NCBI RefSeq assembly: GCF_009753675.1
Contig: NZ_WQLV01000006.1
Location: 62,001 to 126,000, forward strand
Direction of reading: 5' to 3'
DNA length: 64,000 bases
Source of the DNA: Parasedimentitalea huanghaiensis
Lineage (GTDB): Bacteria; Pseudomonadota; Alphaproteobacteria; Rhodobacterales; Rhodobacteraceae
The position numbers were made by a program, and so were the translations under genes. Numbering within the stretch: the stretch's first letter is position 1; each line of letters begins with the position of its first letter. Of the stretch, positions 17,462-25,233 are shown piece after piece. The notes under the pieces are model-generated. The model was not told the DNA's origin. It did no database searches and saw nothing but the letters and a program-made list of their open reading frames with translations.

Positions 17462-18112
17462 TTACTGTGGGGCTTTGGTCTTCCGCAGATAGGGGAAGAT
17501 GGTTTCAAACTCACCAAATTTCGCCTTGGCATCCTCATTGGACACTGCTGGCGGGATGATCACGTCTTCACCTGGAACCCAGTTTGCAGGTGTCGCAACA
17601 CCTTTACCCGACATCTGCAACCCATCCAGCGCGCGCAGGATTTCGGCAAAGTTACGACCAACCGTCATCGGATAAGTCATCGACAACTTCAGCTGCTTGT
17701 CCGGGCCGATGATGAACACCGAACGCACGGTCGCGCTATGGGCCGGGGTGCGCCCGTCGGGCATATAGGCTTCAGCTGGCAACATATCGAATGCTTTGGA
17801 CACGGCCAGGCCATCATCCGCAATAATTGGGAATCCAGCAGCAGCACCACCATAACTTTCGATGTCAGTTTTCCACTTTTTGTGGTCCTCAACACCGTCG
17901 ACAGAAACCCCAATTACCTTAGTATTGCGGGCGGCCCATTCGTCCGCCAACTGGGCCACAGCGGAAAACTCGGTAGTACACACCGGGGTGAAGTCTTTGG
18001 GATGCGAAAACAGGATTGCCCAGCTATCGCCAATCCAGTCGTGGAACGAAACGGTCCCTTGGTCTGTTTCAGCGGTGAAATTCGGAACGACATCGTTGAT
18101 GCGTAGGCCCAT
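17462..18112 (-). CDS. 1-Cys peroxiredoxin (Prx6 family)
   Basis: Thiol peroxidase that reduces hydrogen peroxide and organic hydroperoxides; cytosolic, 216 aa. The peroxidatic cysteine is C45 in HPKDFTPVCTTEF. No resolving cysteine is seen in the usual 2-Cys position, and the long C-terminal domain (TPANWVPGEDVIIPP then a FPYLRKTKAP end) is that of the Prx6 subfamily. GAGAGGAAA precedes the ATG. It is divergent from an aldehyde dehydrogenase across a 231-base region with palindromes. Confidence 0.95.
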   Translation of the reverse strand: MGLRINDVVPNFTAETDQGTVSFHDWIGDSWAILFSHPKDFTPVCTTEFSAVAQLADEWAARNTKVIGVSVDGVEDHKKWKTDIESYGGAAAGFPIIADDGLAVSKAFDMLPAEAYMPDGRTPAHSATVRSVFIIGPDKQLKLSMTYPMTVGRNFAEILRALDGLQMSGKGVATPANWVPGEDVIIPPAVSNEDAKAKFGEFETIFPYLRKTKAPQ

Positions 18113-18232
18113 GGCACTTTCCTCTCATATCAAAATACAGATCTTATGAACGTCTAAGTAGTCACTCATGACCATCGTTGCACCCCTTCTAACGAGGTGC
18201 CAGTCGAAAACAGCGTCAGGCGACGATCCTTG

Positions 18233-18315
18233 ATTTGATCAAATTTACTTTTGATCTCTTGCCGCCAGTGAGCCGGAGTGACAGAGTAGCGCCAAATACC
18301 CGACCGCATGGTCGG
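18233..18315. promoter_or_regulatory. Palindromes between peroxiredoxin and aldehyde dehydrogenase genes
   Basis: Two palindromes stand out: ATTTGATCAAAT (18233-18244, 12 bp perfect) and CCGACC-GCAT-GGTCGG (18300-18315, 6-bp arms). The second resembles TetR-type operators and lies 29 bases before the ALDH start. No regulator gene is adjacent, so the binding protein would be encoded elsewhere. Confidence 0.45.
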
Positions 18316-18343
18316 TTACATAATCCATCGTGGGAGAAATGAC

Positions 18344-19783
18344 ATGATCGAGAAACGTGACTTTTACATCAACGGGCAGTGGGTGGCTCCATCGCAGGCA
18401 AATGATTTTGCGGTAGTCGACCCCTCAACCGAAGCACCCTGCGCAGTGATTTCACTGGGCTCCGAAGCTGACACCAACACTGCTGTAGCAGCCGCAAAAT
18501 CTGCCCTGCCGGGGTGGATGGCGACACCAGTGGCCGAGCGGATCGCATTGGTTGAAAAACTGGTCGAGGCTTACAAAACCCGTGGCGAAGATCTCGCCCA
18601 GGCAATGTCGACTGAAATGGGTGCTCCCATCGACATGGCCCGCAGCCAACAGGTTGGGGCAGGCATTTATCACCTGCAAAATTTCATCCGTGCCGCCAAG
18701 AAATTCGAGTTTGAAAAACCTCTCGGATCTCATGCGCCCAATGACATGATCATTCACGAAGCTGTTGGTGTTGCAGCCTTGATCACGCCTTGGAACTGGC
18801 CGATGAACCAGATCACGCTCAAGGTTGGTGCTGCGGCGATTGCTGGCTGCACCATGGTGTTGAAACCCTCCGAGCAAAGCCCGCTGAATGCGATGATCTT
18901 TGCCGAAATGATGGACGAAGCCGGTTTCCCAGCTGGTGTATTCAACTTGGTCAACGGTGATGGCGTCGGCGTTGGCTCCACCCTATCCTCACACCCGGAT
19001 GTCGATATGGTGTCCTTCACCGGTTCGACCCGTGCTGGTACGGCAATTTCCAAATCTGCGGCTGATACTCTGAAAAAGATACACCTGGAGCTGGGCGGCA
19101 AAGGCGCAAACGTCATTTTTGATGATGCGGATGAAAAGGCCGTGAAACGCGGTGTGCTGCATATGATGAACAACACAGGCCAAAGCTGCAACGCCCCCAG
19201 CCGGATGCTGGTCCAGCGTGGTGTCTATGACGCAGCCGTTGCTACAGCTGCCGAAGTTGCCGCCAAGGTCAGCGTTGGCCCAGCTTCCGAGGAAGGTCGC
19301 CATATCGGCCCAGTTGTCAATGAACTGCAATGGGGGAAAATCCAAAACCTGATCCAACGGGGTATCGATGAAGGTGCCAAACTGGTCGCCGGTGGTACAG
19401 GCCGTCCCGAAGGGCTGGAAAAAGGGTTCTACGTCAAGCCCACCGTATTTGCAGACGTGAACAATCAGATGGTTGTCGCGCGTGAGGAAATCTTTGGGCC
19501 GGTCTTAGCGATCATCCCGTTCGACACCGAAGAAGAAGCCGTGGCAATCGCAAATGACACCCCCTATGGCCTGACCAACTATGTACAAACGCAGGATACT
19601 GCCCGTGCCAATCGCATGGCCCGTGGCTTGCGTTCGGGTATGGTTGAGATGAACGGCCAGTCCCGTGGTGCTGGCGCGCCCTTTGGCGGCATGAAGCAAT
19701 CCGGCAATGGCCGTGAAGGCGGCAGCTTTGGCATCGAAGATTTTCTGGAAGTCAAAGCTGTTGGAGGTTGGGCGGCCGAGTAA
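18344..19783 (+). CDS. NAD(P)-dependent aldehyde dehydrogenase
   Basis: 479 aa from ATG 18344 with GGGAGAA upstream; an ATG at 18308 lies within an operator-like palindrome and is unlikely. Oxidises an aldehyde to the acid. Family signatures: PWNWPMNQI (N-terminal cofactor domain), FTGSTRAG, general base in LELGGKGANVIF, and catalytic cysteine near residue 282 in NTGQSCNAPSRM. The C-terminal GIEDFLEVKAVGGW end is common in roseobacter ALDHs. Substrate cannot be read from sequence. Probably monocistronic, ended by a terminator. Confidence 0.94.
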   Translation: MIEKRDFYINGQWVAPSQANDFAVVDPSTEAPCAVISLGSEADTNTAVAAAKSALPGWMATPVAERIALVEKLVEAYKTRGEDLAQAMSTEMGAPIDMARSQQVGAGIYHLQNFIRAAKKFEFEKPLGSHAPNDMIIHEAVGVAALITPWNWPMNQITLKVGAAAIAGCTMVLKPSEQSPLNAMIFAEMMDEAGFPAGVFNLVNGDGVGVGSTLSSHPDVDMVSFTGSTRAGTAISKSAADTLKKIHLELGGKGANVIFDDADEKAVKRGVLHMMNNTGQSCNAPSRMLVQRGVYDAAVATAAEVAAKVSVGPASEEGRHIGPVVNELQWGKIQNLIQRGIDEGAKLVAGGTGRPEGLEKGFYVKPTVFADVNNQMVVAREEIFGPVLAIIPFDTEEEAVAIANDTPYGLTNYVQTQDTARANRMARGLRSGMVEMNGQSRGAGAPFGGMKQSGNGREGGSFGIEDFLEVKAVGGWAAE

Positions 19784-19808
19784 GCCCCCACCCCACATCC
19801 AATTTGCA

Positions 19809-19841
19809 GAAAGCCGCCTCTTCAGGCGGCTTTCTTGTTTT
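19809..19841. terminator. Terminator between ALDH and SDR genes
   Basis: GAAAGCCGCCT / AGGCGGCTTTC is an 11-bp perfect stem with a short loop, followed by TTGTTTT on plus. It lies between two convergent genes and may act in both directions. Confidence 0.85.
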
Positions 19842-19851
19842 ACGTGACCCG

Positions 19852-20607
19852 TCAAACCAGCCGAACCGAGACACCTCCATCCGCCAGTACCGGGCCACCT
19901 GTGATGAAACCGGCCCGATCCGACAGCAGGAACATCGCCATTTGAGCAATTTCCTTAGGCTCAGCCATACGTTTCAAGGCATGTAGGCCAGATATGAACG
20001 CATGTGTATCGGCATCATCTCCGGCCATCGCTGTCAGCGTCCCACCCGGCAACAGGGTATTGACCCGCACTCCCTCCCCGCCATGATCCGCTGCCAATGA
20101 TTGCGCCAACCCAATCAACCCAGCCTTTGAGGCAGCATAAGCCCCCATGCCCGGCATGCCACCGTTTGAATAGCCCACGAACGACGAGGTAAACAGCATC
20201 GCGCCACCACCTCGTTTCACCAAGGCCGGCATCTGTGCCTTGGCGGCGTAAAAGGCACTGCTCAGGTTGGTTTCAATGACAGAGTTCCATGTACCAACTG
20301 ACATATCCGCCATTGGCCCCATGTCCCCCATGATCCCAGCGTTATTGAACGCTCCGTCCAATCCGCCATAACTTTCGGCTGCCAGATCCACCAATGCCTG
20401 AGCATAGCCAGCATCCGTGACATCCCCGGCCAGTGCCACTGCAGACCCGTTGCTTTGGGTAATTTGCCCGACAACCTGCTCCAGCTCTTTTAGACGGCGT
20501 GCGCCTAAAACAACTTTGGCACCCTCAGCTGCAAATAACATCGCCGCAGCAGCACCAATGCCACTGCTCGCCCCGGTGATAATTATGACTTTGTTTTCCA
20601 ATTCCAT
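19852..20607 (-). CDS. SDR family oxidoreductase
   Basis: Classical short-chain dehydrogenase/reductase, 251 aa. N-terminal cofactor motif TGASSGIGAAAA (residues 11-22), NNAGIMGD motif near 89, catalytic YAASK near 157. The C-terminal ADGGVSVRLV end is typical. An acidic or basic residue deciding NADH versus NADPH is not clear: the second strand ends GARRLKEL, whose arginines favour NADPH. Substrate unknown. GGAGAG precedes the ATG. Same strand as the glyoxalase-like gene upstream, separated by a structured 122-base gap. Confidence 0.92.
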   Translation of the reverse strand: MELENKVIIITGASSGIGAAAAMLFAAEGAKVVLGARRLKELEQVVGQITQSNGSAVALAGDVTDAGYAQALVDLAAESYGGLDGAFNNAGIMGDMGPMADMSVGTWNSVIETNLSSAFYAAKAQMPALVKRGGGAMLFTSSFVGYSNGGMPGMGAYAASKAGLIGLAQSLAADHGGEGVRVNTLLPGGTLTAMAGDDADTHAFISGLHALKRMAEPKEIAQMAMFLLSDRAGFITGGPVLADGGVSVRLV

Positions 20608-20664
20608 TTTGGACTCTCCATGTGTTGATCACAGAGACACAAAATCGATCAGCTATACATCAGG

Positions 20665-20722
20665 CGACCCGTTTCATGCGGTCCTGGTTTTAGCTCCAGA
20701 ACAAGGCGCAAGAAACGGGTCG
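20665..20722 (-). repeat. 58-nt imperfect hairpin between glyoxalase-like and SDR genes
   Basis: CGACCCGTTTC (20665-20675) and GAAACGGGTCG (20712-20722) are perfectly complementary over 11 bp. Inside, after one A-A mismatch, TGCG pairs with CGCA, and a CTGG / CCAG stem closes the apical loop. No T-run follows on the minus strand, so it is not a standard terminator. It could be a processed RNA structure, an attenuator or an extragenic palindrome. Confidence 0.5.
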
Positions 20723-20729
20723 GTTAAGG

Positions 20730-21173
20730 TCACGTCCTGAACAGGGGTTCAACAATCAGTTGCGGAACCCCATCCGATGTTTTCTGCACAGAACGACCAT
20801 CCCAACCAATTCGTCCAGAAACGCGTTGGCGAAGTGCCGAGAAGCTATCAAACTTCACCACATCCACAGGATCATCAAAGTGCAGGGTTATGCACCTGAT
20901 CTCGCCATCACCAAGGACCGAAAGACCGCGAATGGTCGCAACGAATTTCTGCCCCAGATAGCGACCCTGTACTCGGTCCCCGATTCTCAGGTGCAGTTTG
21001 TTGCCGGCCTTAGCCGCCATCGTGTTCCAATCACGCATACCGTGCTGCTGCGCCAGTAGCTCCAACGACTTACTATGCGAAATCTCGTGACCATTGTCGT
21101 TCAGTTGTTTGCGCAGGCGTTTTGCCTGCGTTTTCAGCTCGCTTAACGGAGCCAGGTTTTGGGTATTCATCAT
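20730..21173 (-). CDS. Glyoxalase superfamily-related small protein
   Basis: 147 aa from ATG 21173 (GAGG six bases upstream; a second ATG follows directly). The N-terminal part, LKTQAKRLRKQLNDNGHEIS then HSKSLELLAQQHGMRDWNTM, is typical of a small protein group labelled glyoxalase-related in databases; the C-terminal half has a beta-rich IGDRVQGRYLGQKFVATIRG stretch. It lacks the metal-binding repeat of true glyoxalases. Function unknown; the N-terminal helices suggest nucleic-acid or protein binding. Cytosolic. It lies upstream of an SDR on the same strand. Confidence 0.7.
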   Translation of the reverse strand: MMNTQNLAPLSELKTQAKRLRKQLNDNGHEISHSKSLELLAQQHGMRDWNTMAAKAGNKLHLRIGDRVQGRYLGQKFVATIRGLSVLGDGEIRCITLHFDDPVDVVKFDSFSALRQRVSGRIGWDGRSVQKTSDGVPQLIVEPLFRT

Positions 21174-21262
21174 CTTTGCCTCGTCCAATATCAACGGGCG
21201 CGTAAACTCTGACGGGGCTCACATTGCCATCAAACGCACCAGTATTGGGCGGAAGATGTAGA

Positions 21263-21430
21263 TCAAGTGGGTTTCACCATAGCCAATTGGCCGTGAGCGG
21301 CAGGGACCCAAACCTGGGCGCTGACTACGGTATATCGCGCCATCGGTCAAGATAGATCGATTTCCCACTTGACCTGAAGCCAGGTTGAGCTTGCAGACTG
21401 GCCCCAGAAACCGTGTTTCAGGAGCCTAAA
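21263..21430 (+). promoter_or_regulatory. Structured leader upstream of a VOC-family gene
   Basis: TCAAGTGGG (21263-21271) and CCCACTTGA (21364-21372) would close a 110-nt domain. Inside are GCCG-TGAG-CGGC (21290-21301), CCCA-AACC-TGGG (21307-21318) and GGCGC / GCGCC (21317-21341), the last two mutually exclusive. Downstream, CCTG-AAGC-CAGG and GAAAC-CGT-GTTTC lie just before the AGGAG ribosome site. This is an eye-made fold; it may be a regulatory RNA or a divergent promoter region with chance repeats. Confidence 0.35.
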
Positions 21431-21937
21431 ATGTCAGCCCCCGACGATAACCACCCAATTGGCCAACATATTCGCGGCCTCTATGAAACCCATATCCCCG
21501 TTCGTGATCTTGAGCAGTCAGTGATGTTCTACCGGGACATTCTCGGTCTACAATTGGCCCGCAGCATTCCAGAACGAAACGTTGCCTTCTTTTGGGTCGG
21601 GAATCGCAACCAATCCATGCTTGGTCTTTGGGGCAGCGGATCGGCCCCCATGGGCATGCGGCTTCACTATGCGTTCCGGTCAGACCTCAACGGTGTTTTG
21701 TCCCTTCCTGAAAAACTAAGACAAGCCGGACAACAACCCTTGGGCTTCAATGGTGAACCCATTGAGGAACCGGTTGTGATTGGATGGATGCCCGCCGTTT
21801 CGATCTATCTGAAGGACCCGGATGGGCACTCTCTTGAGTTTCTTTCGATACTTGATGAGACGCCAGATTCGGATTTTGGCGTGAGATCCTACTCCGATTG
21901 GATAACCAACAGAACGAAAGATGGGGGTAGGGCGTGA
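21431..21937 (+). CDS. VOC family protein (glyoxalase/dioxygenase fold)
   Basis: 168 aa from ATG 21431, with AGGAG seven bases upstream; a GTG at 21413 is less likely. The vicinal-oxygen-chelate fold is marked by THIPVRDLEQSVMFYRDILG and, at the end, YLKDPDGHSLEFLSI, where H and E are metal ligands. Members include glyoxalase I, fosfomycin-resistance enzymes and ring-cleavage dioxygenases; no subfamily can be assigned. Not linked in an operon with neighbours; possibly controlled through its structured 5' region. Confidence 0.85.
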   Translation: MSAPDDNHPIGQHIRGLYETHIPVRDLEQSVMFYRDILGLQLARSIPERNVAFFWVGNRNQSMLGLWGSGSAPMGMRLHYAFRSDLNGVLSLPEKLRQAGQQPLGFNGEPIEEPVVIGWMPAVSIYLKDPDGHSLEFLSILDETPDSDFGVRSYSDWITNRTKDGGRA

Positions 21938-22005
21938 AGCAGTTACTGGCCTTGCACAGTAGGAGCGCTTAGTAAGGGCAGTACCAAATCACAAAGGATC
22001 ACCGT

Positions 22006-22848
22006 ATGATCACTGCCCGCCTCCATGGTCGTCTGGGCAACCAGATGTTTCAGTATGCTGCAGCTGCCGGGTTAGCAGCACGTCATGGTGTGCCGGTGGC
22101 ACTGGATATGCGCGGTGCGGTCTTGAATGGTGAGGGCGTGCCAACACGGGTGTTCAACCTGGATCTGGCAGATCCGACCAAGCTGCCGCCGTTAAAGCAG
22201 AAGTCCCCTCTGCGATATGCTCTTTGGCGTGGTTTTGGCTCTGCGCCAAGGTTTCGTCGCGAACAAGGGCTTGGATACAATCTAGACATTGAGAGCTGGG
22301 AGGATGGGACCTACCTTCACGGGTACTGGCAGAGCGAAAAGTATTTTTCGCATATCAAGGACCAGATCCGCGAGGCATTTGTTTTCCCCGATTTCTCAAA
22401 TGCCGCTAACGCCAACATGGCAGAGCGGATAGCAGGTAGTAATGCCATATCGTTACATGTGCGGCGTGGCGATTACCTAACGTTTGCGGCACATGTACTG
22501 TGTGATCAGGCCTATTACGAGGCTGCACTGGCCCGCGTATTGAAGGGATTATCAGACAACCCAACGGTCTATGTGTTCTCTGACGACCCACAATGGGCCA
22601 AGGACAACCTGCCTCTGCCTGTCGAAAAGGTTGTGGTCGATTTCAACGGCTCAGAAACCGACTTTGAAGACATGCGACTGATGAGTCTGTGTCAGCATAA
22701 CATCATCGGTAACAGCTCATTTTCGTGGTGGGCTGCCTGGCTGAACCAGAACCCGGACAAACGTATTGCCGCCCCGGCCAACTGGTTTGGCGATCCCAAG
22801 CTGAACAACCCGGACATTCTGCCCGAGGATTGGCTAGAGATCAGCTAG
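22006..22848 (+). CDS. Alpha-1,2-fucosyltransferase (GT11)
   Basis: 280 aa, cytosolic or membrane-associated. GT11 marks are clear: the N-terminal HGRLGNQMFQYA (residues 7-18), the donor-binding HVRRGDY at 151-157, and the C-terminal NIIGNSSFSWWAAWL. Expected reaction: GDP-fucose to a galactose of a surface polysaccharide. AAGGA precedes the ATG. No GDP-fucose synthesis genes or other glycosyltransferases are adjacent, so it is an isolated decoration enzyme; such genes are often acquired horizontally. Confidence 0.93.
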   Translation: MITARLHGRLGNQMFQYAAAAGLAARHGVPVALDMRGAVLNGEGVPTRVFNLDLADPTKLPPLKQKSPLRYALWRGFGSAPRFRREQGLGYNLDIESWEDGTYLHGYWQSEKYFSHIKDQIREAFVFPDFSNAANANMAERIAGSNAISLHVRRGDYLTFAAHVLCDQAYYEAALARVLKGLSDNPTVYVFSDDPQWAKDNLPLPVEKVVVDFNGSETDFEDMRLMSLCQHNIIGNSSFSWWAAWLNQNPDKRIAAPANWFGDPKLNNPDILPEDWLEIS

Positions 22849-22925
22849 GTCAGCCTTTCATTGACACAACGTAAGGTTGTTTCACGTGCGAAACATATTA
22901 TGTGAATTTGGCTTGCCAAAGGTGT

Positions 22926-23579
22926 TCAAAAATTCGGCTGGGCGCGAAATTTGATTGATTGGCTGGTTTCGGGATGTTTCACCCGCAGCTCCTGCGAATG
23001 CAGCATCATCCGGTCATACTCGCGTGCTTCACCACTTGCATAGAGTGGATCCCCCAAGATCGGATGCCCTAAGGCCAGCATATGAACTCGCAATTGATGG
23101 GTTCGACCGGTCTTCGGCGTCAATCGCACCCGGGTTTCATTCGCACCGTATTTGACAACATTCCAGTCTGTGACCGATGCCTTGCCCGTGTTCTGGCAGA
23201 CCATCTGACGTGGCCGGTTGGGCCAATCCACAATCAGCGGTAAGTCAACAGTACCCGCACGAGGCTCTAGCCGACCCTCGAGACGTGCCACATAGACCTT
23301 GCGGGTGGTGCGCTGCTCGAATTGCATGGACAGGTTGCGCTGCGCATGTGGGGTCAGAGCAAAGACAATCACACCCGAGGTGTCGCGGTCTAACCGGTGT
23401 ACCAAGACCGCGTCAGGAAAGGCCAGTTGCACACGTGTCAGCAAGCAATCAGCGAGGTGTTCCCCCCTGCCCGGCACAGATAACAGCCCGGCGGGTTTGT
23501 TCACCGCCACAATCTGGGCGTCGGAATGCAGGTACTCTAACGGGTCCTGCGGCGGGGTATATTCGCTTGATACTGCCAT
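22926..23579 (-). CDS. RluA-family pseudouridine synthase
   Basis: 217 aa from ATG 23579; the frame extends upstream but over the neighbouring promoter. Isomerises uridine in rRNA or tRNA. The catalytic aspartate is D64 in HRLDRDTSGVIVFA, and the family motifs VAVNKPAGLLSVPGRG and LTPKTGRTHQLRVHM are present. No S4 domain is seen at the N-terminus, as in RluA itself. The gene is divergent from a SnoaL-like protein and ends 77 bases from the fucosyltransferase stop. Confidence 0.93.
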   Translation of the reverse strand: MAVSSEYTPPQDPLEYLHSDAQIVAVNKPAGLLSVPGRGEHLADCLLTRVQLAFPDAVLVHRLDRDTSGVIVFALTPHAQRNLSMQFEQRTTRKVYVARLEGRLEPRAGTVDLPLIVDWPNRPRQMVCQNTGKASVTDWNVVKYGANETRVRLTPKTGRTHQLRVHMLALGHPILGDPLYASGEAREYDRMMLHSQELRVKHPETSQSIKFRAQPNF

Positions 23580-23685
23580 AAATCCCTGCCTAGCGCCTGC
23601 AGACTGCAGGGGCAAGTTCCCGCGACGTCGCGCTTGCCCGCCATTGCCCACCATCGCAGGATCACACAAAACGGGAGAACCAAAG

Positions 23686-24096
23686 ATGCATCCAACAGTC
23701 AGCCGTATGATGGACGTAGTTGCCAAGGGAGACGACAGCCTGATTGCCGGGCTGCTAGCTGAGGATGTCCGTTTCCTTCCACCAACCTATTACAAAACCT
23801 GGACCGGACGCGAACCTGTAGCAGCTGTATTGGGCCACGTAGGTCGGGTGTTCAGCAATTTTCGCTATCGCCGGGTCATGGGCGAAGGCAACGATTGGGC
23901 ACTGGAGTTCGAGTGCACGATTGGCGCGCTTGACGCGGTCGGAGTCGATTTGATCACTTTGAATGAAGCGGGTGAAATACAGTTATTCGAAGTGACCATG
24001 CGCCCCTACAAAAGTGTTGGTGCACTGCGGGAAGCAATGAATGCGCGGGTGATGACCGATGCACGGTTCCTAAAATTTCGCGACGCACTGACGTGA
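23686..24096 (+). CDS. SnoaL/NTF2-like domain protein
   Basis: 136 aa from ATG 23686, preceded by GGGAGAA. It has the cone-shaped NTF2-like fold pattern: N-terminal helix with MMDVVAKGDDSLIAGLLAED, a VRFLPPTYYKTWTGREPVAA segment, and later beta-strands (WALEFECTIGALDAVGVDLI). No catalytic residue set assigns a reaction; members are isomerases, dehydratases or binding proteins. Convergent with the HxlR gene, nine bases apart. Confidence 0.75.
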   Translation: MHPTVSRMMDVVAKGDDSLIAGLLAEDVRFLPPTYYKTWTGREPVAAVLGHVGRVFSNFRYRRVMGEGNDWALEFECTIGALDAVGVDLITLNEAGEIQLFEVTMRPYKSVGALREAMNARVMTDARFLKFRDALT

Positions 24097-24104
24097 ACCT
24101 GCAG

Positions 24105-24479
24105 TTACGAGCCGTATAGCTCTGGTTCTATCGACTCGGTCCATTTGCGAAGTTCATCGAGAAACAGCAGCGCGGTTTTACCACGTTCAGTCAGGCTGTA
24201 TTCCACTGAAATCGGGGACGAATTGATAATCTCTCGCGTGACCACTCCCTGCGCCTCGAGATGACGCAAACGTTCGGTGATCATTTTTTTGCTGGCCGCT
24301 GCGATCATGCGCGACAAGTCGTTGAACCTGACTGGACCATATTGCAAATGCCATAAAATGGACCCCGTCCATTTTCCCCCCAGAATTTTCATTCCGTCTT
24401 CGATTGGGCAGGGTTTTTCGCAGGCAGACGTTGCGCGGCGACGTCCGTTTTCATCCTCGATCACACGTGGTTTCATCAT
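24105..24479 (-). CDS. HxlR-family transcriptional regulator
   Basis: 124 aa from ATG 24479 (a second ATG follows; GAGG upstream). Winged-helix regulator of the HxlR/MarR-like group: CPIEDGMKILGGKWTGSILW, with the cysteine redox- or electrophile-sensitive in several known relatives, followed by LSRMIAAASKKMITERLRHL and a wing SVEYSLTERG. Divergent from a flavin-type NAD(P)H oxidoreductase, a classical arrangement in which HxlR proteins repress a quinone reductase until an electrophile arrives. The intergenic inverted repeat fits that. Confidence 0.92.
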   Translation of the reverse strand: MMKPRVIEDENGRRRATSACEKPCPIEDGMKILGGKWTGSILWHLQYGPVRFNDLSRMIAAASKKMITERLRHLEAQGVVTREIINSSPISVEYSLTERGKTALLFLDELRKWTESIEPELYGS

Positions 24480-24496
24480 GGCCCTCAAAAAACATC

Positions 24497-24535
24497 TAGG
24501 TTACCAAAAGTATACTGGTTGCTATAGTAAACCTA
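24497..24535. promoter_or_regulatory. Operator-like inverted repeats between HxlR and oxidoreductase genes
   Basis: TAGGTTAC at 24497 and GTAAACCTA ending at 24535 form a near-perfect inverted repeat with one bulge. Within it lies AGTATACT (24509-24516), a perfect palindrome, and CTATAGT. Spacing fits binding of HxlR dimers and overlaps the likely promoters. Confidence 0.6.
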
Positions 24536-24592
24536 CACCCCCACCTCCCGAGATGTGAAGTGAAAAACAACTAACTTTCGGGAAGATCCAAC

Positions 24593-25201
24593 ATGTCGAA
24601 TATTCTCATCATCAACGGCTACCAGCCTTATGACTTTGCCCCCGGCAGCCTGAACCGGGCATTTGCCGAGCGCGCAAAGGCTTTTTTTGAGACGCAAGGC
24701 GATCAGGTGCGGGTAACAACCGTGGTTGAGGGCTATGACGTCGAAGCCGAGATCGCCAGCCACCAATGGGCGGACACAATCATCATGCAGTTTCCAATCC
24801 ACTGCATGGCAACGCCGTGGAATCTCAAGAAATATCAGGACGAGGTCTACACGGCGGGGATGGATGGGCGTCTGGCCACTGGTGACGGACGCAGCGCAGA
24901 AGCTCCCACTGAGAACTACGGAATGAGTGGCGCGTTAAAAGGCAAAACCTATATGTTGTCGGTCACGTTCAACGCCCCGGTTGAAGCGTTTAACGACCCA
25001 GAGCAAACTTTCTTTGCGGGTGCCTCGGTCGATACGTTGCTGTATCCTTCCCATCAGAACGGTAAGTTTCTTGGCCTTGAAAAGCTGCCCACCTTTGTCG
25101 CCTATGATGTGATGAAAAACCCGCAAGTCGAGGCGGATTTTGCACGCTTTGACGCACATCTGCGCGACACCTTTGCCAAGGTTGCAGAGCCAGCCGAATA
25201 A
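24593..25201 (+). CDS. NAD(P)H-dependent flavin oxidoreductase (MdaB-like)
   Basis: 202-aa flavodoxin-like quinone reductase. Marks: N-terminal NILIINGYQPYDFAPGSLNR with the FMN/FAD phosphate loop, QFPIHCMATPWNLKKYQDEV over the isoalloxazine ring, and a later FNDPEQTFFAG segment. It resembles the modulator-of-drug-activity group, which makes two-electron reductions of quinones and so avoids redox cycling. GGGAAGA precedes the ATG. Control by the divergent HxlR regulator is inferred from the gene pair and operator. Confidence 0.9.
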   Translation: MSNILIINGYQPYDFAPGSLNRAFAERAKAFFETQGDQVRVTTVVEGYDVEAEIASHQWADTIIMQFPIHCMATPWNLKKYQDEVYTAGMDGRLATGDGRSAEAPTENYGMSGALKGKTYMLSVTFNAPVEAFNDPEQTFFAGASVDTLLYPSHQNGKFLGLEKLPTFVAYDVMKNPQVEADFARFDAHLRDTFAKVAEPAE

Positions 25202-25233
25202 CTCACAAAACGGGCGTCCCTTAACTGGGGCGC

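Noticed and set aside
18230-18245. FNR-type box TTGAT-N-ATCAA near the peroxiredoxin gene
   Set aside because: The spacer is three bases instead of four; better described as a 12-bp palindrome.
18308-18343. Upstream ATG of the aldehyde dehydrogenase frame
   Set aside because: It lies inside a TetR-like palindrome and lacks a ribosome site; ATG 18344 has GGGAGAA.
23299-23685. N-terminal extension of the SnoaL-like frame
   Set aside because: The extension overlaps the opposite RluA-family gene and has no protein-like features; ATG 23686 has a good ribosome site.
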